This document shows positions 38,301 to 51,500 of a stretch of 64,000 bases of DNA, one piece after another. The stretch is taken from assembly GCA_030770545.1 (NCBI GenBank), contig CM061104.1:11665001-11729000 (forward strand), in the 5' to 3' direction. The position numbers and the translations under genes are program-made. Source of the stretch: Macropodus opercularis (lineage: Eukaryota > Chordata > Actinopteri > Anabantiformes > Osphronemidae). Within the stretch, counting starts at the first letter, position 1; each line of letters begins with the position of its first letter. A model generated the notes under the pieces. The model worked only from the letters and a program-made list of their open reading frames with translations, was not told where the DNA came from and ran no database searches.

Positions 38301-41137
38301 CACTTCTTAGAAAAACTGAATTGGGTGTTGAAGCTATTGTCCTCACACTTCCTGCTAGAGACATTGTTCTGCTGTTTGCCTGTAACCTTTCAATGTGCTC
38401 AAGTCGTATCAGTGTGTCAAAATCCACGCATTTCCCTCCTTTTTAGAGCAAAGCACTTTTCCACCAATTGAGCCTGAAGGAGAACGGGCTCCGGTCCAGA
38501 TGCACACAGGCGGAGACCAAGGAAGGTAAGTTGACAAACGAGGCGGCACACATTCCTGGTATCGTACTTTGTTTCCAGACATGTAGTCTGAGCAGGACAA
38601 CAATGGGAATCTTTCCATGAACGAAGGCTTAGAAACGCACGTTCTACTCTACTGAAGCCATTCAATACATTACTAGAACTGCATTTCTTGCAGTGCTGTG
38701 TCAAGTGTATGTCACCATGGATTCGTACCTCAGTGTGAGGGCCGGTGTCGGGGTGGAGGCTCAGGAGCTGCTGCAGGCAGTGGCAGAAAGGATGGATATC
38801 CCCCAGGGAGATCTGGTGCTGGTGGCTGTCACTTACCCTGGAGGTAAACACAAAACAGCCGTTCACTGGAGCGTTACAGACACGACAAGGCACAATCTGT
38901 TTGCAGACTAATATACTTGTGACAGGGTTAAAGGATAAAACAATCATATATAGGTATCTATTGGTGTTTTAGATAAAACATATGCAAGATAATATTAGTG
39001 TAGTGTTTCATAATTATAACTATCCTCACTATGTCCTCAGTGAGAAGCCTTTTACAGTCAAGCAGTATAAAGTCAGCGCCTCTGATCAGTCATCCTATCA
39101 GTGGTTATCTCAGGAGTTGAGCCTTATCTGCAGTAGCTCCTCATACTGTAGCTGCTACCACTGCTTGGCAGATTGTTAATGGTAGTCTGATGCGTTTTTC
39201 CTCCCCTGCAGGTCGACTCCTCCTGCAGCCTCAGGACAGAGTTTTCTCGGATTCTTTACGGCCGATGGGCAGGCTGCATGTATGCAGGAGGGACCTGGGG
39301 GAAGTCCTGGTAGGAATATTAATGCTACCCATCACTTCCACTCAAACATATATGGTCGCTGGCCGCTGTGGCTTAGCTATGGGTTTGTTTGTGTTTTACT
39401 GTCTTCAGAACCCGTTTACAGACAACTCAGAGCTGCAACAGAGAACGACTCAGATGCTCAGTTTGAACACGTGGGACGTGGCTGTTGCTCTCACCAACTT
39501 TGACTGGAGCATCTTTGACTCAATACATGAGGTCTGTCATATAGTTTAGCGTGACATCAGGACTGACGCACTGCTCTGTTCAGCTCACACGTTTCTGCTC
39601 TTTTGCAGCAAGCACTGGTTTATTTCACCTTCAGTCGACATGCCAGCAGCCACCACACGGTGGCGCTAGAGCTGCTGCTGCAGCGCTGCAATGAAATCCA
39701 GCTGTGGGTGATGACGGAGGTGCTGCTGTGCTCAGCACTCTGCAAAAGGGTCCAGCTCATCAAGAAGTTCATCAAGATTGCTGCCCAGTTAGTAGCTTTT
39801 GTAATGTGAGGTTTGGATATAGAGATGAATCGATTCTTTATAGATGTCAGTTCCACTGGTAAAACCATCATAGTTGTGATTTATAGCCCCAGTGGAGATT
39901 CGGTGAACTACACCCTGGTACTGCGATCACAAATGACCACGTTGTCTGCTGTGTTGCTTTGTTGCAGCTGTAAAGCACAAAGGAACCTCAACTGTTTCTT
40001 TGCTATTATAATGGGCCTGAACACTGCAGCTGTTAGTCGCCTCAGTCAGACTTGGGAGGTAATTATGCACTTTTCTCTATGTTAATTATCTGTGAGACAT
40101 GAAATCTGTAGCTGATACAGTAGCATCGTATCCTGTTTGATCGTTGTTACAGAAAATTCCTGGGAAATTCAAAAAGCTATTTTCCGAACTGGACACAGTT
40201 ACAGTAAGTGCACTCAATGAAGAGTGTAAGTTATTATTCATTATGAGTTGTCTGATGTATATTCTATATTCATTTTTGTTAAAAGAATAAAAAACTGACA
40301 ACACTGATAGAGAGTGTCTGAAGTAGTACAAGCAGATGTTTTTAGTACCTAAACATCTGGCAGCCTGTTATCTGATTGTTAGGCCTTGATGCTGGCGTGA
40401 TTTAGCTTCAGCAAAGCGTGCAAGCACAGGCAAAGGCACCACCACCTCCAGAGGATTAGACTCATTTGTTTTCAAAATGTCTTCACAGGATCCCTCGTTG
40501 AACCACAAGGCCTACAGAGACTCCTTCAAGAAGATGAAGTCACCAAAAATCCCTTTTCTTCCTCTGCTGCTGAAAGGTGCTTGCATTATTCTGTCTAATA
40601 TCACACAACTAGTCTGCTGTACCTCTAGAAACCAGCTGCCGTGATCAGACAGGACAGTAGCTAACACACACTAATAACAAACCCCTTTTTTTTTTTAGAT
40701 ATCACATTCATTCACGAAGGCAACAAGACGTTTCACGACAACCTGGTCAATTTTGAAAAGCTGGTGAGTTTTTCTGAACTGGTTTGGTCTGTTCTTTTGC
40801 ACACAAAGCAGAAAGTGAGTACTCAGTAGATAAAGGTCAAGCTTAACGACACCTCTGCCCGTTTTTATTTGCAGCACATGATCGCAGACGCAGTGAGGCT
40901 CATCCGCCAGTGTCAGAGAGATCACTTGGGTCAGTACTCATGAGTCATTTCAGCTTCTCACAAAGGTGTCCTGGAGGCTGCTGTCTTGGCTTGGAAGTAA
41001 AATCTTCTGTCCTTCCAGGAAACGGGATCACACAGAAGAGTAGCGCTGAGGTTCGAGCCTTCGTTGAGCACCTTCATGTCATCGACAATCAGCAGACTCT
41101 GTTTGAGCTGTCACACAGGCTGGAGCCTCGCGCTTAA
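32305..41137 (+). CDS. rapgef5: Rap guanine nucleotide exchange factor 5 (MR-GEF), complete
   Basis: RAPGEF5 catalyses GDP-GTP exchange on Rap GTPases. Sixteen exons: 32305-32686, 36079-36157, 36335-36479, 36571-36668, 38223-38253, 38447-38525, 38694-38843, 39212-39309, 39409-39531, 39609-39787, 39968-40058, 40153-40203, 40489-40576, 40699-40763, 40875-40929, 41019-41137. They give 610 aa (human 580). Order: acidic Ser/Glu-rich N-terminus, PTFDVPYFRYID, YVVVSGTPEKILEHLL opening the REM domain (about 95-235), HTVDEYSPQ linker, Ras-association-like segment (about 272-354), and CDC25 catalytic domain (about 370-609) with NTWDVAVALTNFDWSIF, LWVMTEVLLCSALCKR, NLNCFFAIIMGLNTAAVSRL, FIHEGNKTF and VIDNQQTLFELSHRLEPR. 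The ATG (AAGGATGG) matches the human start. Intron 2 is AT-AC (U12-like). AATAAA at 41358-41363 would end the transcript. Confidence 0.94.
33249..33310. repeat. Purine-rich tract
   Basis: About 60 bases of almost only A and G on the plus strand (AGAAGAAAAAAAGAGAAG, GAGGAGGGAGGAAAGAAG), broken by a few pyrimidines, in rapgef5 intron 1. Low-complexity sequence. Confidence 0.7.
35866..35910. repeat. Perfect 20-bp inverted repeat with 5-nt loop
   Basis: Left arm 35866-35885 and right arm 35891-35910 are exact reverse complements (arm TGACGCTGGAGGGAGGTCAC) around the loop AAGCA. Outside one U-G wobble, two more pairs can form. The site is in rapgef5 intron 1, about 170 nt before exon 2. Confidence 0.95.
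36158..36334 (+). other. AT-AC (U12-type) intron in rapgef5
   Basis: The intron begins ATATCCTGG at 36158 (U12 AT donor consensus ATATCCTTT, first seven bases identical) and ends CCAC at 36334. A branch-point match GCCTTAAC lies at 36317-36324 (consensus TTCCTTAAC), with the branch A 11 nt before the splice, the usual U12 spacing. Joining CA at 36156-36157 to C TAT TGC at 36335 gives HYCTKRYRGKED, which aligns with human HYSAKKYQGKEE. The downstream AG acceptors at 36345-36350 would lose this segment. Confidence 0.88.
36669..38222 (+). other. rapgef5 intron 4
   Basis: A 1.55-kb intron between RRH and TVDEYSP coding segments (donor CA|GTGAGT, acceptor TTCTTACAG). The 124-codon open frame at 36669-37043 starts at the donor and resembles no family I know. 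Confidence 0.8.
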
Positions 41138-44100
41138 GGAGAACCTCCTCCTGCTCCGTCAGCCACACTGCTGAATCGCCAAGGAACAGATCGATGGCTG
41201 TGTCATATGTCTCAGGACTCTGTCAACTATCAGAGGAAAACAGCATGATCCTGGCCCACCACAAGGGGGAGCCACTCAGTCTGGATTTCTCAACAGAGAA
41301 GAAAAAGCAGCAAAAGATCAAACATTAAATGCATTCATATTTATGTATATTAAAGATAATAAATGTGAAAGCAGGCGTAGCCAATAACATTCAGCTGCTT
41401 TACCAGCAGTCGAGCCTCAACCAGTTTTGCCTGTAGGTAAGAAAGACAGCAGCGCTTTAGAGCTGCTGATACTGACCAGGTTGTGTGTCATTTGCCTCTG
41501 GTTAATTTTCTTTTCTACAGCTGGCAAAGGTTGGCGGAGGATGAACTGGCCTGACAACAGGCCCACAGCGCCGCTTTGTGGAGAATCTGCAGCTTGCAAC
41601 ATGAGTGAATCAGTGAGTTACGGTGCATGTCAGCAGGAGACGAGGTGCTTCCTGTCTAATACACAACATAAGGTGGAAACAAGCAAAGCAGAGGAAAACA
41701 CCATCCTCACTCAGACCTTGTGATTTAAGTCATAAGATAAACTCATGATGCATGTTTTGTTTTTTACCTGAAGATGAGTTGTTGTTTCTTCATATTTAAC
41801 CAAAGAGTTAGAGTCTACAGCAACACAACCCTAAACACACTTGTGTCAGGTTGACATCATACCGATTCAGTTTGACTAGGTTTTACCATGTGGTCAGAAC
41901 TTCAATGTATGCACATCAGATACAGATAGAATCTACCAACATAACATACACTCAAGTGGTTTACGGGTAAACTGTTTATTATTACACATTTTCATTGTTT
42001 TTTTGTGTTGTTATTTTTTACAGTGTAGAAATCTATTACAATACCGTTTTCTATATGCGTTACACAGTCCAGATGGCGTCCAGAACAGCCAGAACCTTTG
42101 ACTTCTTTACTGCGAGAGGGGGCATGAAAAGCCAAGCATCTCTAGGACTTACAACCACACGCATCAGTGCCAAATACAGTGAGAACAGCCCCATTCATGC
42201 TGACTGCTTATCTTGTCAAATTATTGGCCAGTTTTCTCCACGTAGCTGAGCTGTGGACAATCAGTTAAAACAAGCAGCAGGTCCGTTGCGTTACTTGTCT
42301 GTAGTGGTTTTTGAAGTTCAGGTTAAACACCGTACAGCATTGTTTTCCTCATCACAGCACCAGCCAGATGGTTTGGGTTCTATTGCTGTAGGTGGGGTCA
42401 ACTTTAGGTTTGTGAAATTAGAACTAGAATTTGAAAGACAGAGTATCGACGCGTCTTTTAAAAAACAAAGCATGGTGAGTCTTGATAACTCTTCTTTTGA
42501 GCTACTGCTGATCACGTGTACACTATACTTTATAAATGTATAGATGTTGTAAAGGCCAGCATTTGTGTTTCGGGGTAAACTGTCCCTATATATACGGAGC
42601 AATAGCAAAATTAAACACTACAGCACCTTTAAGAAAAAAAGAGAAACAAATCAAAGCCATGACCTGACGCACAGTGTGTTATAAGATTACTATGCTACGT
42701 ATGCAGCCATTTGGTCAAAGCAGATACAGCACTTCTGAAAATTCTCACTTTTGTCGTGAAGTTGGGACTTTTAATCAGACATAGTGGAAGATTTCAGAAA
42801 CTCCATTGGGCCATTTGGATTTTAAAACCCATAGTCCAACATGCGTTGGACAGAACATGTCTTTTTGCAGTATTTAGATTTTTTTAATCATCATCAATGT
42901 ACAGCTGCTTATATTTGTAATGTGTGTGTGTGTGTGTAAGTCTGGATACAGATGTTTATTTATTTCAGAGCTATTTATTTGGAATTCATTTATGTCAGCT
43001 TTTTGTATGCACTGTTTTGGTTGGTCTGCATGATATGGTAAACCATGGATTGACCACCAGAGTCAACTGTGCATGCAATAAAAAATTTTGAATCATCATG
43101 GGACTGCTGTAAAAATCTACATGCACATATGTTGATGGTTGCAAATTCATGCAGTGGTACAGTACTTTCTATAGCAAAGTGTTCTCGAAAACACAAAATA
43201 AACTAACACACAGGATGGAGCCAGTGCTATTGTCAACACAATCTAAGGGCAACTACATGATCAATTGCAATCAGCTATGATCAATTTCTGTTAGTAATAA
43301 TTATGTGCAGCTATAGTAAGAATTGATAAAACAGTGGGCTAGTAACAACACAAAAAAAACAAAGCTCCTGCTGAATGCACAAGCTCGGCACCAGTGTGTG
43401 AGAATATTACATACATACAGGCTTCAAATCTGGTGTTTGGAGGACTAGTTCACTGTATTTTTGATTCACATAAATCCATTAAATCTAAAGTGAGTGAATA
43501 AGTTCAAAATGCAGCCACCAGTAACTAATGAAGCTTCACTGCCTCTCTGTGGCCACAAAAGGTACTGTCCAAGATGTTACGTACAGTGGATGCCTGTGGT
43601 CTTGCAATGAACTTATTGCTCTAAATTACATAATTGTCACAAATATACTTGATTAATATACCTACAGTTCATCATTTCAACACTTCTATACTAGTTCAGC
43701 ATGATAATATCAGGTCCATATAAGGACCATGTCCACGCCATTAGTCAAAGTATTATGCTAGTTAGCAGTAATTAAAAATACAATATATAATTTCTATAAA
43801 AATGATCAACTGAGGACGACCCAAGACATGTGCCAACTGGCAAGGTGCCGAGGTACTGTAATAGTTGATAGTTTCTTTCTTTTTCTAATTTTACATGTGA
43901 CATGTAACCTAATAGACTGACAAACTGTTAAAATACACACAATGCTTACTTAGAGGGAGAAAGTTGGTGGTAAATAGAGCTTTGCAGTGCAAATATATAA
44001 TATAACAGTACTGTATATAAAAATACACCCGATAAATGCTGTCACAGTCTTTTACTCCATTAGCAGCTGCTTCTGGTTAGGCTTCGGTTTTGGATAAATA

Positions 44101-45549
44101 AATGATCGGTACACAATGTCTGTGAGGCGGAGGTGTGACCCAGATGCCCATGCTGACTTTAACCAGGTGTCCTGCTTGGCCTTTAACATGACTCTCTGTG
44201 GCATGACCCCTGCTGTGCCGGGTCCTGTACCCTGCCATTTCCTCCCAAACAGTGCCAGCACTGTATCATTTGCCTGTCACCAAATGACTGGCTAGCTGCT
44301 GCTGCGTGCTAATGAGGGGAACAGAGAGCAGAACAGGAAGGCTGGTTCTTCATTTCCCCTGTGCAACACAATACACAGAATCAATCCACCATCCTCCGCT
44401 TGTCTGTCTGCAGCACATTTGGCTGCAGGGAGACATTAAGAGCAACACAGCAGTTATTAGTGTTGGAGAAAATCTCTTTTGAGCAGGGCTGATTTCTCTG
44501 ATTCACGCTGATTCGTTAACACGTGTCCTTTTTCATTCAGGCCTTGTTAATATTATTTAAAGGTACTAAAGAATACTAAGTCCTAATGAGCTTTGTTCAT
44601 TTTTTAATAAATGCAGCCTATATTTTTTCCTGTAGTTATATATTCGTGTCATGGCTGAATTCCCTTTAGTGACTATTCTGTCACACTCTAGTTTTACACT
44701 CTCTGTGCAGTGCCTTACCCCCAGGAGAGGAACTACAGGTGTCACACTATCACAGTAGCAATATCTGACGTACTCTAGAAGACAACTCTGTACGAATCGC
44801 CCTACATGCTTAAGACAATAACCATTTTATCTAAACATTTTGGCTTTTCAGTTTACTTTGATTAAATCTGTTATAAAGGCTATATTTGGTTGGTATTGAG
44901 TTCATCAGATGCTAACAGAAAGCACAGACAGATAAAGGCCTGGTGATCTAATGTGTTGCTTCTCATGGAATCAGCGTCTTTGAATGGGTTTCTCTAACAG
45001 GCAAAGCTGAATAAATTACACATAGTCTGTTAGTATGCTGCCTCTGCCGTACAAAAGGTCAATGTCAAATGCACCTCATTTAAAAGTCAATAGCGACCAT
45101 GCACATCATCTCCTGGGAATTCTGTCCAGGAACCCTCCAGACGGTGCTGTGTATCACTCAGTTCAGAGAGGGCAGCCAATGAGGTTTTTTAATCTTGACC
45201 TTCCAATAAAATATGCTCCTTATCCACAATTACATGGGCCAAAATGGAGACATAAGCTCCCAACAAATCATGCCCAGACTGAACTGTCTCAAGGGAGAGA
45301 GGTTCAACAGTGTCGCACACAGACACGACAGGATAAAACTGGTTATATTGTTTCAAATGTAAAAACACTCAAATGACCTTACTTCAGTGACCACTTGTAA
45401 CTTAAATAGGATGAAGATTAAAAGTGTCCTAATCAGTAATTACTGCAAAAATACTGTTAACAAATATTTAGTTTAGTTATGCTTGGTAAATATTATAATA
45501 CTGTATGTATAATACCTAAGCACCTACTGCCTACCACTTCCACAACTTG
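41138..45549. other. Intergenic region between convergent rapgef5 and dnah11
   Basis: This 4.4-kb stretch holds the two 3' UTRs. AATAAA at 41358-41363 fits the rapgef5 end. A (TG)n run lies at 42921-42937. No coding exon was recognised on either strand. In particular, I found nothing resembling CDCA7L, which lies between DNAH11 and RAPGEF5 in human. Confidence 0.6.
42921..42937. repeat. (TG)n microsatellite
   Basis: About eight TG units in the rapgef5-dnah11 intergenic region. Confidence 0.9.
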
Positions 45550-48500
45550 TCACACAGACAGCAGCAGGGCCACTCCTCCTACAATCCACTTGGTAGAAGG
45601 ATGTGTGGTTCGCAGGTGGAAGGTCCAAACGTATGTGTGTCCACGCTGCTTGGTGCGATATACTGGACACTTGTAAGTACTTCTGTGCACTTGCTCCTCC
45701 GCAGGCACAGCTCTAACATACATCACTGGCATGGCAGGAGTCAGATCCCTTAAAATCGACTCAGAGATGACTCCAGACTGAGCGTCCCAACGCGCACCTA
45801 GAGGCACACAAAGTGCAAAACATGCAGTAAATAGTCATCTATGGAAGTTAAATCAGTACAGCTAAACTGTACTACACAGACGATAGCGGTGTTCAGCGCT
45901 GACCTTCCATGAACAGTCCGTGGATGTAGGCACCTTCCCGTGGTGGATGTCCAAAGTCCTCCTTAGTCTTTTTTGTTACATCCACAGTCAAAGTCATGTC
46001 ATCCAGGGGCCACTGATTCTTTCGAGCGATGCTCTGCAGCACCGCTAGGGAAAATGAATGTGCATGTTAATACGACGCATTATTATTTTATACATGTGCA
46101 GTGCACACGTTCATTATGATTGTTAACAGAGCGGGACGTCACCTGTGAGAAAGGACTGCGGGTTGAAAAGTCCTGAGAGCCAAACAACTGCAGGCAGAAC
46201 AAAGTCTTGGGTCCAGCTGTCCAGCTCATGGCAGCTACACATTATGTCGCTAAACCTACAAAATAAATAATGATTAATTACCTGTGTCTACAAGAGACAA
46301 CTTACTCTTGACTTTACATTTAAACATTTTATTACTGGAAATACAGTAGTCACCATAGTGCCAGAGATTTAGTAGATGGATAAGCCAGTCTGGCCCAGGA
46401 CTCTGGGACACAATCACTGTAGAGGGCTGCCTGCAGAACCTCCATGCTGGAAGAGATGCTGAGTTCTCCCTGTGGTCAGGGAAAAAGATCAGTATGACAT
46501 GTAACATAACTGATAGAACAGAGCTGTTTTGGGAGTAATTGTCGCCAAACACTACCTTCAGGCCAAGTTCCAGCTCATGAAGCGACTTCCTTATTTCTGC
46601 TAATAGAAGATTCATGCGTTCACACTCCTGCAAACAGACTAAAGTGTAGGGGTTTTGTTCTGTCGTCTTTGTGATCAACTCTGCCATGTTATACTCCTCA
46701 GGAAGCTTTTCAAGGACGTCTTCAATGACACACTTAACCTAATAACAATAAATGTGGTAAAGTTATTCATGTAGGTAGGTCGATATATCCCCCCTCAATA
46801 CTGGTTCTTTCTGCCTGCACACCTTCTCCTCTGTGCTGTCAGCTGCCCCTTCTCGTCTGGAGGAATCCTGTGGCTGCAGTTGCAGGAGACTTCTTAAGAG
46901 GTTGTCAGAGGTGACAGTGAGGCACTCCAGCTCAGTATTTGGATGTAAACCATACAGAGTCGAATTCTCAGGTGGGAGATGTTCATCAATATACTGATGG
47001 TAACCGTTGTAGTCCATGAACGAAGGTGCAAGAAAGCCGGGACACAAAAAAAGCTCCTCTTCAAACTGTAAATTACATTTAAGAATAGCGGATTAAAACA
47101 GTGAAGTAATGTATATACTGTCTTTAAAAGCCAACAACGAACACCAGTGAACACATATTGGTGGCGTAATAGATAGATAAGAGGGCTAATCCGTCGTCTG
47201 TGCCAGTAAAACTAATGAATTCAACAGAAGCATCTATCAACCCAAAGCATGCTAAAGAGCAGAGTAACAACTAATCACCTAATAATGCCTGCAGTGGTGA
47301 GACATGCAGCTAAAGCTACAACAATAACTAATGACTGGAATTGTGACCATTCATTGGCATTATTTGATTATCTATCCAAGATAAACTAAAAGCAGTAACA
47401 ACTTAGAATGAAAACACATTCATTCTGTAATTTAAGTTTAGATCCCAAGAGGGCAGTCTTCACCATCACAAAACAGCAAAAGATTTTAGCTTTGCAGATT
47501 TGTTCTAGTACTTGACACAGTAGACGTGACATTTACTGGCCACTTTATAATGTAAACGTGTGCAGTCTAATACAATAAAACAACGTCTATGCCATAACTT
47601 TTATTTTTATAAGGTTATAATTTCTCAATTTGAACTAGATGTTAATTGCAGTATAATAACATTAGTGATTAGTGTAACAATTTAAAAGTAGAATTCAATT
47701 AATATAATACAGACACTAACTGATTTACCATTTTTGGATGCATATATTCTTGCAGATAGGTCTGACATAGTCTTCTGTCCCAGTCATCTGTGATGTGTCC
47801 TCCATAGATGATCTCTCCAAAAAGATAACACAAGTCCTCCCAGGGCACCTGCATGGGTAACAAATACAGTAGACTAAATTAAAAAAAACATAATTAATGA
47901 AATGCTAAGTAGACACAATAAGACAATTGTTATTCAAATAATTTCCATGATAAAAAATAATATTTAGTTTGGTGAAACTTAGTGATACTTTATTTACTTA
48001 TTGTCCTTGAATTATTCCACTCTTGAAACATTGAGTGGTAACCACGATCTCTCCTCAAATGAAGGCTTTTAATAATAATTACTGTAGGAAATTGTAACGA
48101 AATTATGTTTCTTTACACACAGTGCTCGAATGTATGACAGAAGCATCTTTTTTTCAGCGGGAGATTATGATCTGTGAGGGTGAAGGAGGAAGAAAAGAAC
48201 CTGTGATTCATAACAAATTACAAAAGCTGGAGGTTCACAATCATTTGTACCTGTATTGTTTTGCAAATTGCTTCCTTCATCAGCTCTAATTGCAGTGATC
48301 ACTTATGTAGCGTTGTGAACTGTCACACTGGCTGCATGTAATTACATTTAGGATAACGCTCCATTGCCCTTCTAATGAATTCTCTGTATACGCACATACA
48401 GGTTACTGTTTGGTTAACATAATGAAGGACATTCGTTTTTGGAGGGCAAAACACCCAGAAGACATAATTGGTTGTGACCAGAGTAATAGGTATTCTAAGA

Positions 48501-51500
48501 GACATACACTAGGAGTTAGGGGGTGCCGCACCCCAAGAATGGATTTTGTCTTCATGAAACAAAGCTAAATTATAGGTTGTGTGTTAATAGCTTAAAGAGA
48601 AGACATGTTGAAAAAAGGGGGGCCAAACATTTTTCACAAAGAGTGGAAAAAAAACTTTTTAGAGACAGAGTACAGTAATTCATTATACCCTGACAGTGAC
48701 ACTCTGATCATACATTCATATAGTTATGGATAAAAACTAATTTAGTTAGTAGTTATTAATATAAAAAATGTTGGCATTTATTAAAATGAAAATATTTGGA
48801 TATACAGTATTTCAAAAGTAATGAAAGTACTTTGGTGTTGGCTTCCAAGTAGTTGTACAAGATGTTTGCAGAGATGGTGAGGTCTCCAGTGCTGAAAGGG
48901 TAGTTACGGTTCCACCCCTGTGGGCCGAATCGACGGCGCTCTGTCACACACGCGTGAAAGAAGCAGAGCGAAAACCACATGGAGTTGAAGTCCTGTTCTC
49001 TGGAACACATATCCAGCGTGTCCTGAAACAACAGACATGCAAATACGGTAACTTAAAACAGACCAAACTAAGGGAGAATTAAAGTGAAATATATATATTT
49101 TTCAACACACTTGACTGAAGTTGCTGAGAGCTGAATGCAGACTCGCGTTCATGCCAGTGGGGGGCTCGTTGGTGATTTTGATGGCACTCTCCAGTATGCC
49201 TCTGGGAATTACATGCTGCTCAGGGCTAGGTGCTGGTTCCCCGGTAATGAACACTCTGTAGCTGGGGTGACTGTTCATTGCTGCTGACTCCAAAAAAGCA
49301 TCCAGAGAAGGAAGCCAGCGAGCCACCAGGTGTACGTTCTAAAGCAAATTCAACAAGATTGAGAAATGATTAGGCAAATGTTATTGTTGTGCTGTATGAT
49401 CCGAATCAGTTAAATAAGCATCCAGTCAATCCCTTTAATGCAGGCATTCATAGAGTTGATCCAGCCAATTACGCTCTATATTGAACCAAATTGAGTTTAT
49501 TTCCATGCCCAGGGGATGAGATCATCTCAATACGGTGTATAATAGGCTGGCAAGAATAGCTATGTGAGGTCTCTGTAGGTGCAGAGTCACTGGATTGTAA
49601 AATTCTCTACCTGGAGAATGACCCAGTGTCCCAGTTTAGAGGCATGCCTCAGAACTCTTTCAGCTACCTCCTCCTGGCCCTGTCCCAAGGACACGTTGTG
49701 TAAAGTGCCCTGCTCAGTGGAAAAGCCCAGCTTCAAACCTACAAAGAAATGTTATTTATACGTATGGATATTGTTATGACCAATTAACAGAACATCTACA
49801 GTATAACGTGTAGTACCGAGTCTTTCTACATCCGTGAGTGGATCCACTCCAGGCGAGAGGATAAAGAACACAGCAGTTGAAGGGCCACTGTCTTCAAATA
49901 ACTTGTAAAACTCCACCCTGGCAATGTTCATGTATTTTTTTCCCATGTTCTCCTCCACAAAGCTCCTATCAGACAACATTGAAACGATATAATAAACATA
50001 ATATAATAAATATAAAGTTATATACTCTAGAGCAGAAATGTACTCACTTGAGAGCATAGGTCATCCTATCAGGACGAAGTGCTCTAAGAATTATTAGCTT
50101 TTGCAGGGGACTTTTATTCTTCCAGTCTTGGGGCAGTCTTTCCTTTTCAGGAACTGTGGATTCAATAATTTTTCTCCAGCGCTTTGGTGAGCTCTCTATG
50201 TCTCGCTCCAGTCCAGCAAAGTTCTCCATTGCAGACACGGTCTATATCAAAATAACAGTCATTATTAGATGTCTTGTACTTTACCTGTGGAATATGGTGT
50301 GTATTTACCATTTATCACGTTAGGTCACATGTCTGTAGGCATCACTGTACCTTAATGGCTCCCCAGGTATTTGGAGAAAGGAAGGACACAGGACTGACTT
50401 TGCCAACTTCCACAGGAAAACGCAATAAGAAGTCAAACTCTTGGGCATTAATCAGACCCTGCTTCAGCAAAATCTGAGGAGAAAGACAAAGAAGTTTGTC
50501 ATACCTTATGTTGCACTGATCTTTTATTAACATTTTCCAGCAACTGCAAAGAAACGTGCAGGGATTTAGTAAAGTCGTACAGCCTCGATAAGTGGTGCTG
50601 AATGTGAAATAGCCAAATGAAGGACAGACTTCAGAGCAGTGCAATTTCCAGGATAAAAACAATAGGTGCAATGACAGATATTTGCATTATGCCATCAGAA
50701 CCAACCCCCTTGTCAGAACCAACTATCTGAACAGCAGCCATGGAGCAAAGTGTGAGAGGTAATCAATAGCAGCGTATGGTCCTGCTGACTGCTTTTAATT
50801 GAAGTTAATGTGGGGGCAGAAAACTACTTTGATTGATGAGGATGACAGGAGGCCCCACCTTTGAGGCGGCCCTGAGCTCCTCACCTGGAAGGCAGTGTGT
50901 GACAAGAAGGTTAACTTGTCTCTCTCAAACAGGCCCTGGCTGATGTACAGGAATACAGAATAGGTAATGGCCTCCATGAGGATGTGCACTCTGGTCCTGA
51001 CATCCTCATCCCATTCTGCCTGCTTCAGTGCTTTGTTAAACACTGAGTTAAAGGTCTGAAACACATTTACGGGGAGAATTAGTACTATGACAAATAATAA
51101 AATATATACAGACAACTGAGGAAAAACGATTCTGATCAGAAGAAGTGATTTAAGATGAATTTCACAAATGGCATTGGGTCGAAACAATAAAACAGAAACA
51201 ACAATTGCATGCAGTAAAAAAAGCAATTAAAAACTACTTAGTCAGAGTGGCCTAAGTATTGTATGAAATTCTGCACAGAATGATGCAAGTCCCCTGAAAT
51301 CACTTCAGGGGTAAAGGCTTCACCTTGAGAGAAAACTGGTACATGGGGTTAATCTTGCTGAGGTCAGAGATGATGAAGAAGAGGAGTGACGCTCTCTCAG
51401 CTGCTGGGCGGTATAGTTCTCGAGCCTCGTTGATCTTTGTCTCGTTCTCTCTGGCCTCCACCACCTGTGTGTTCCAATTGCACAAAATGAGCTATTAGGC

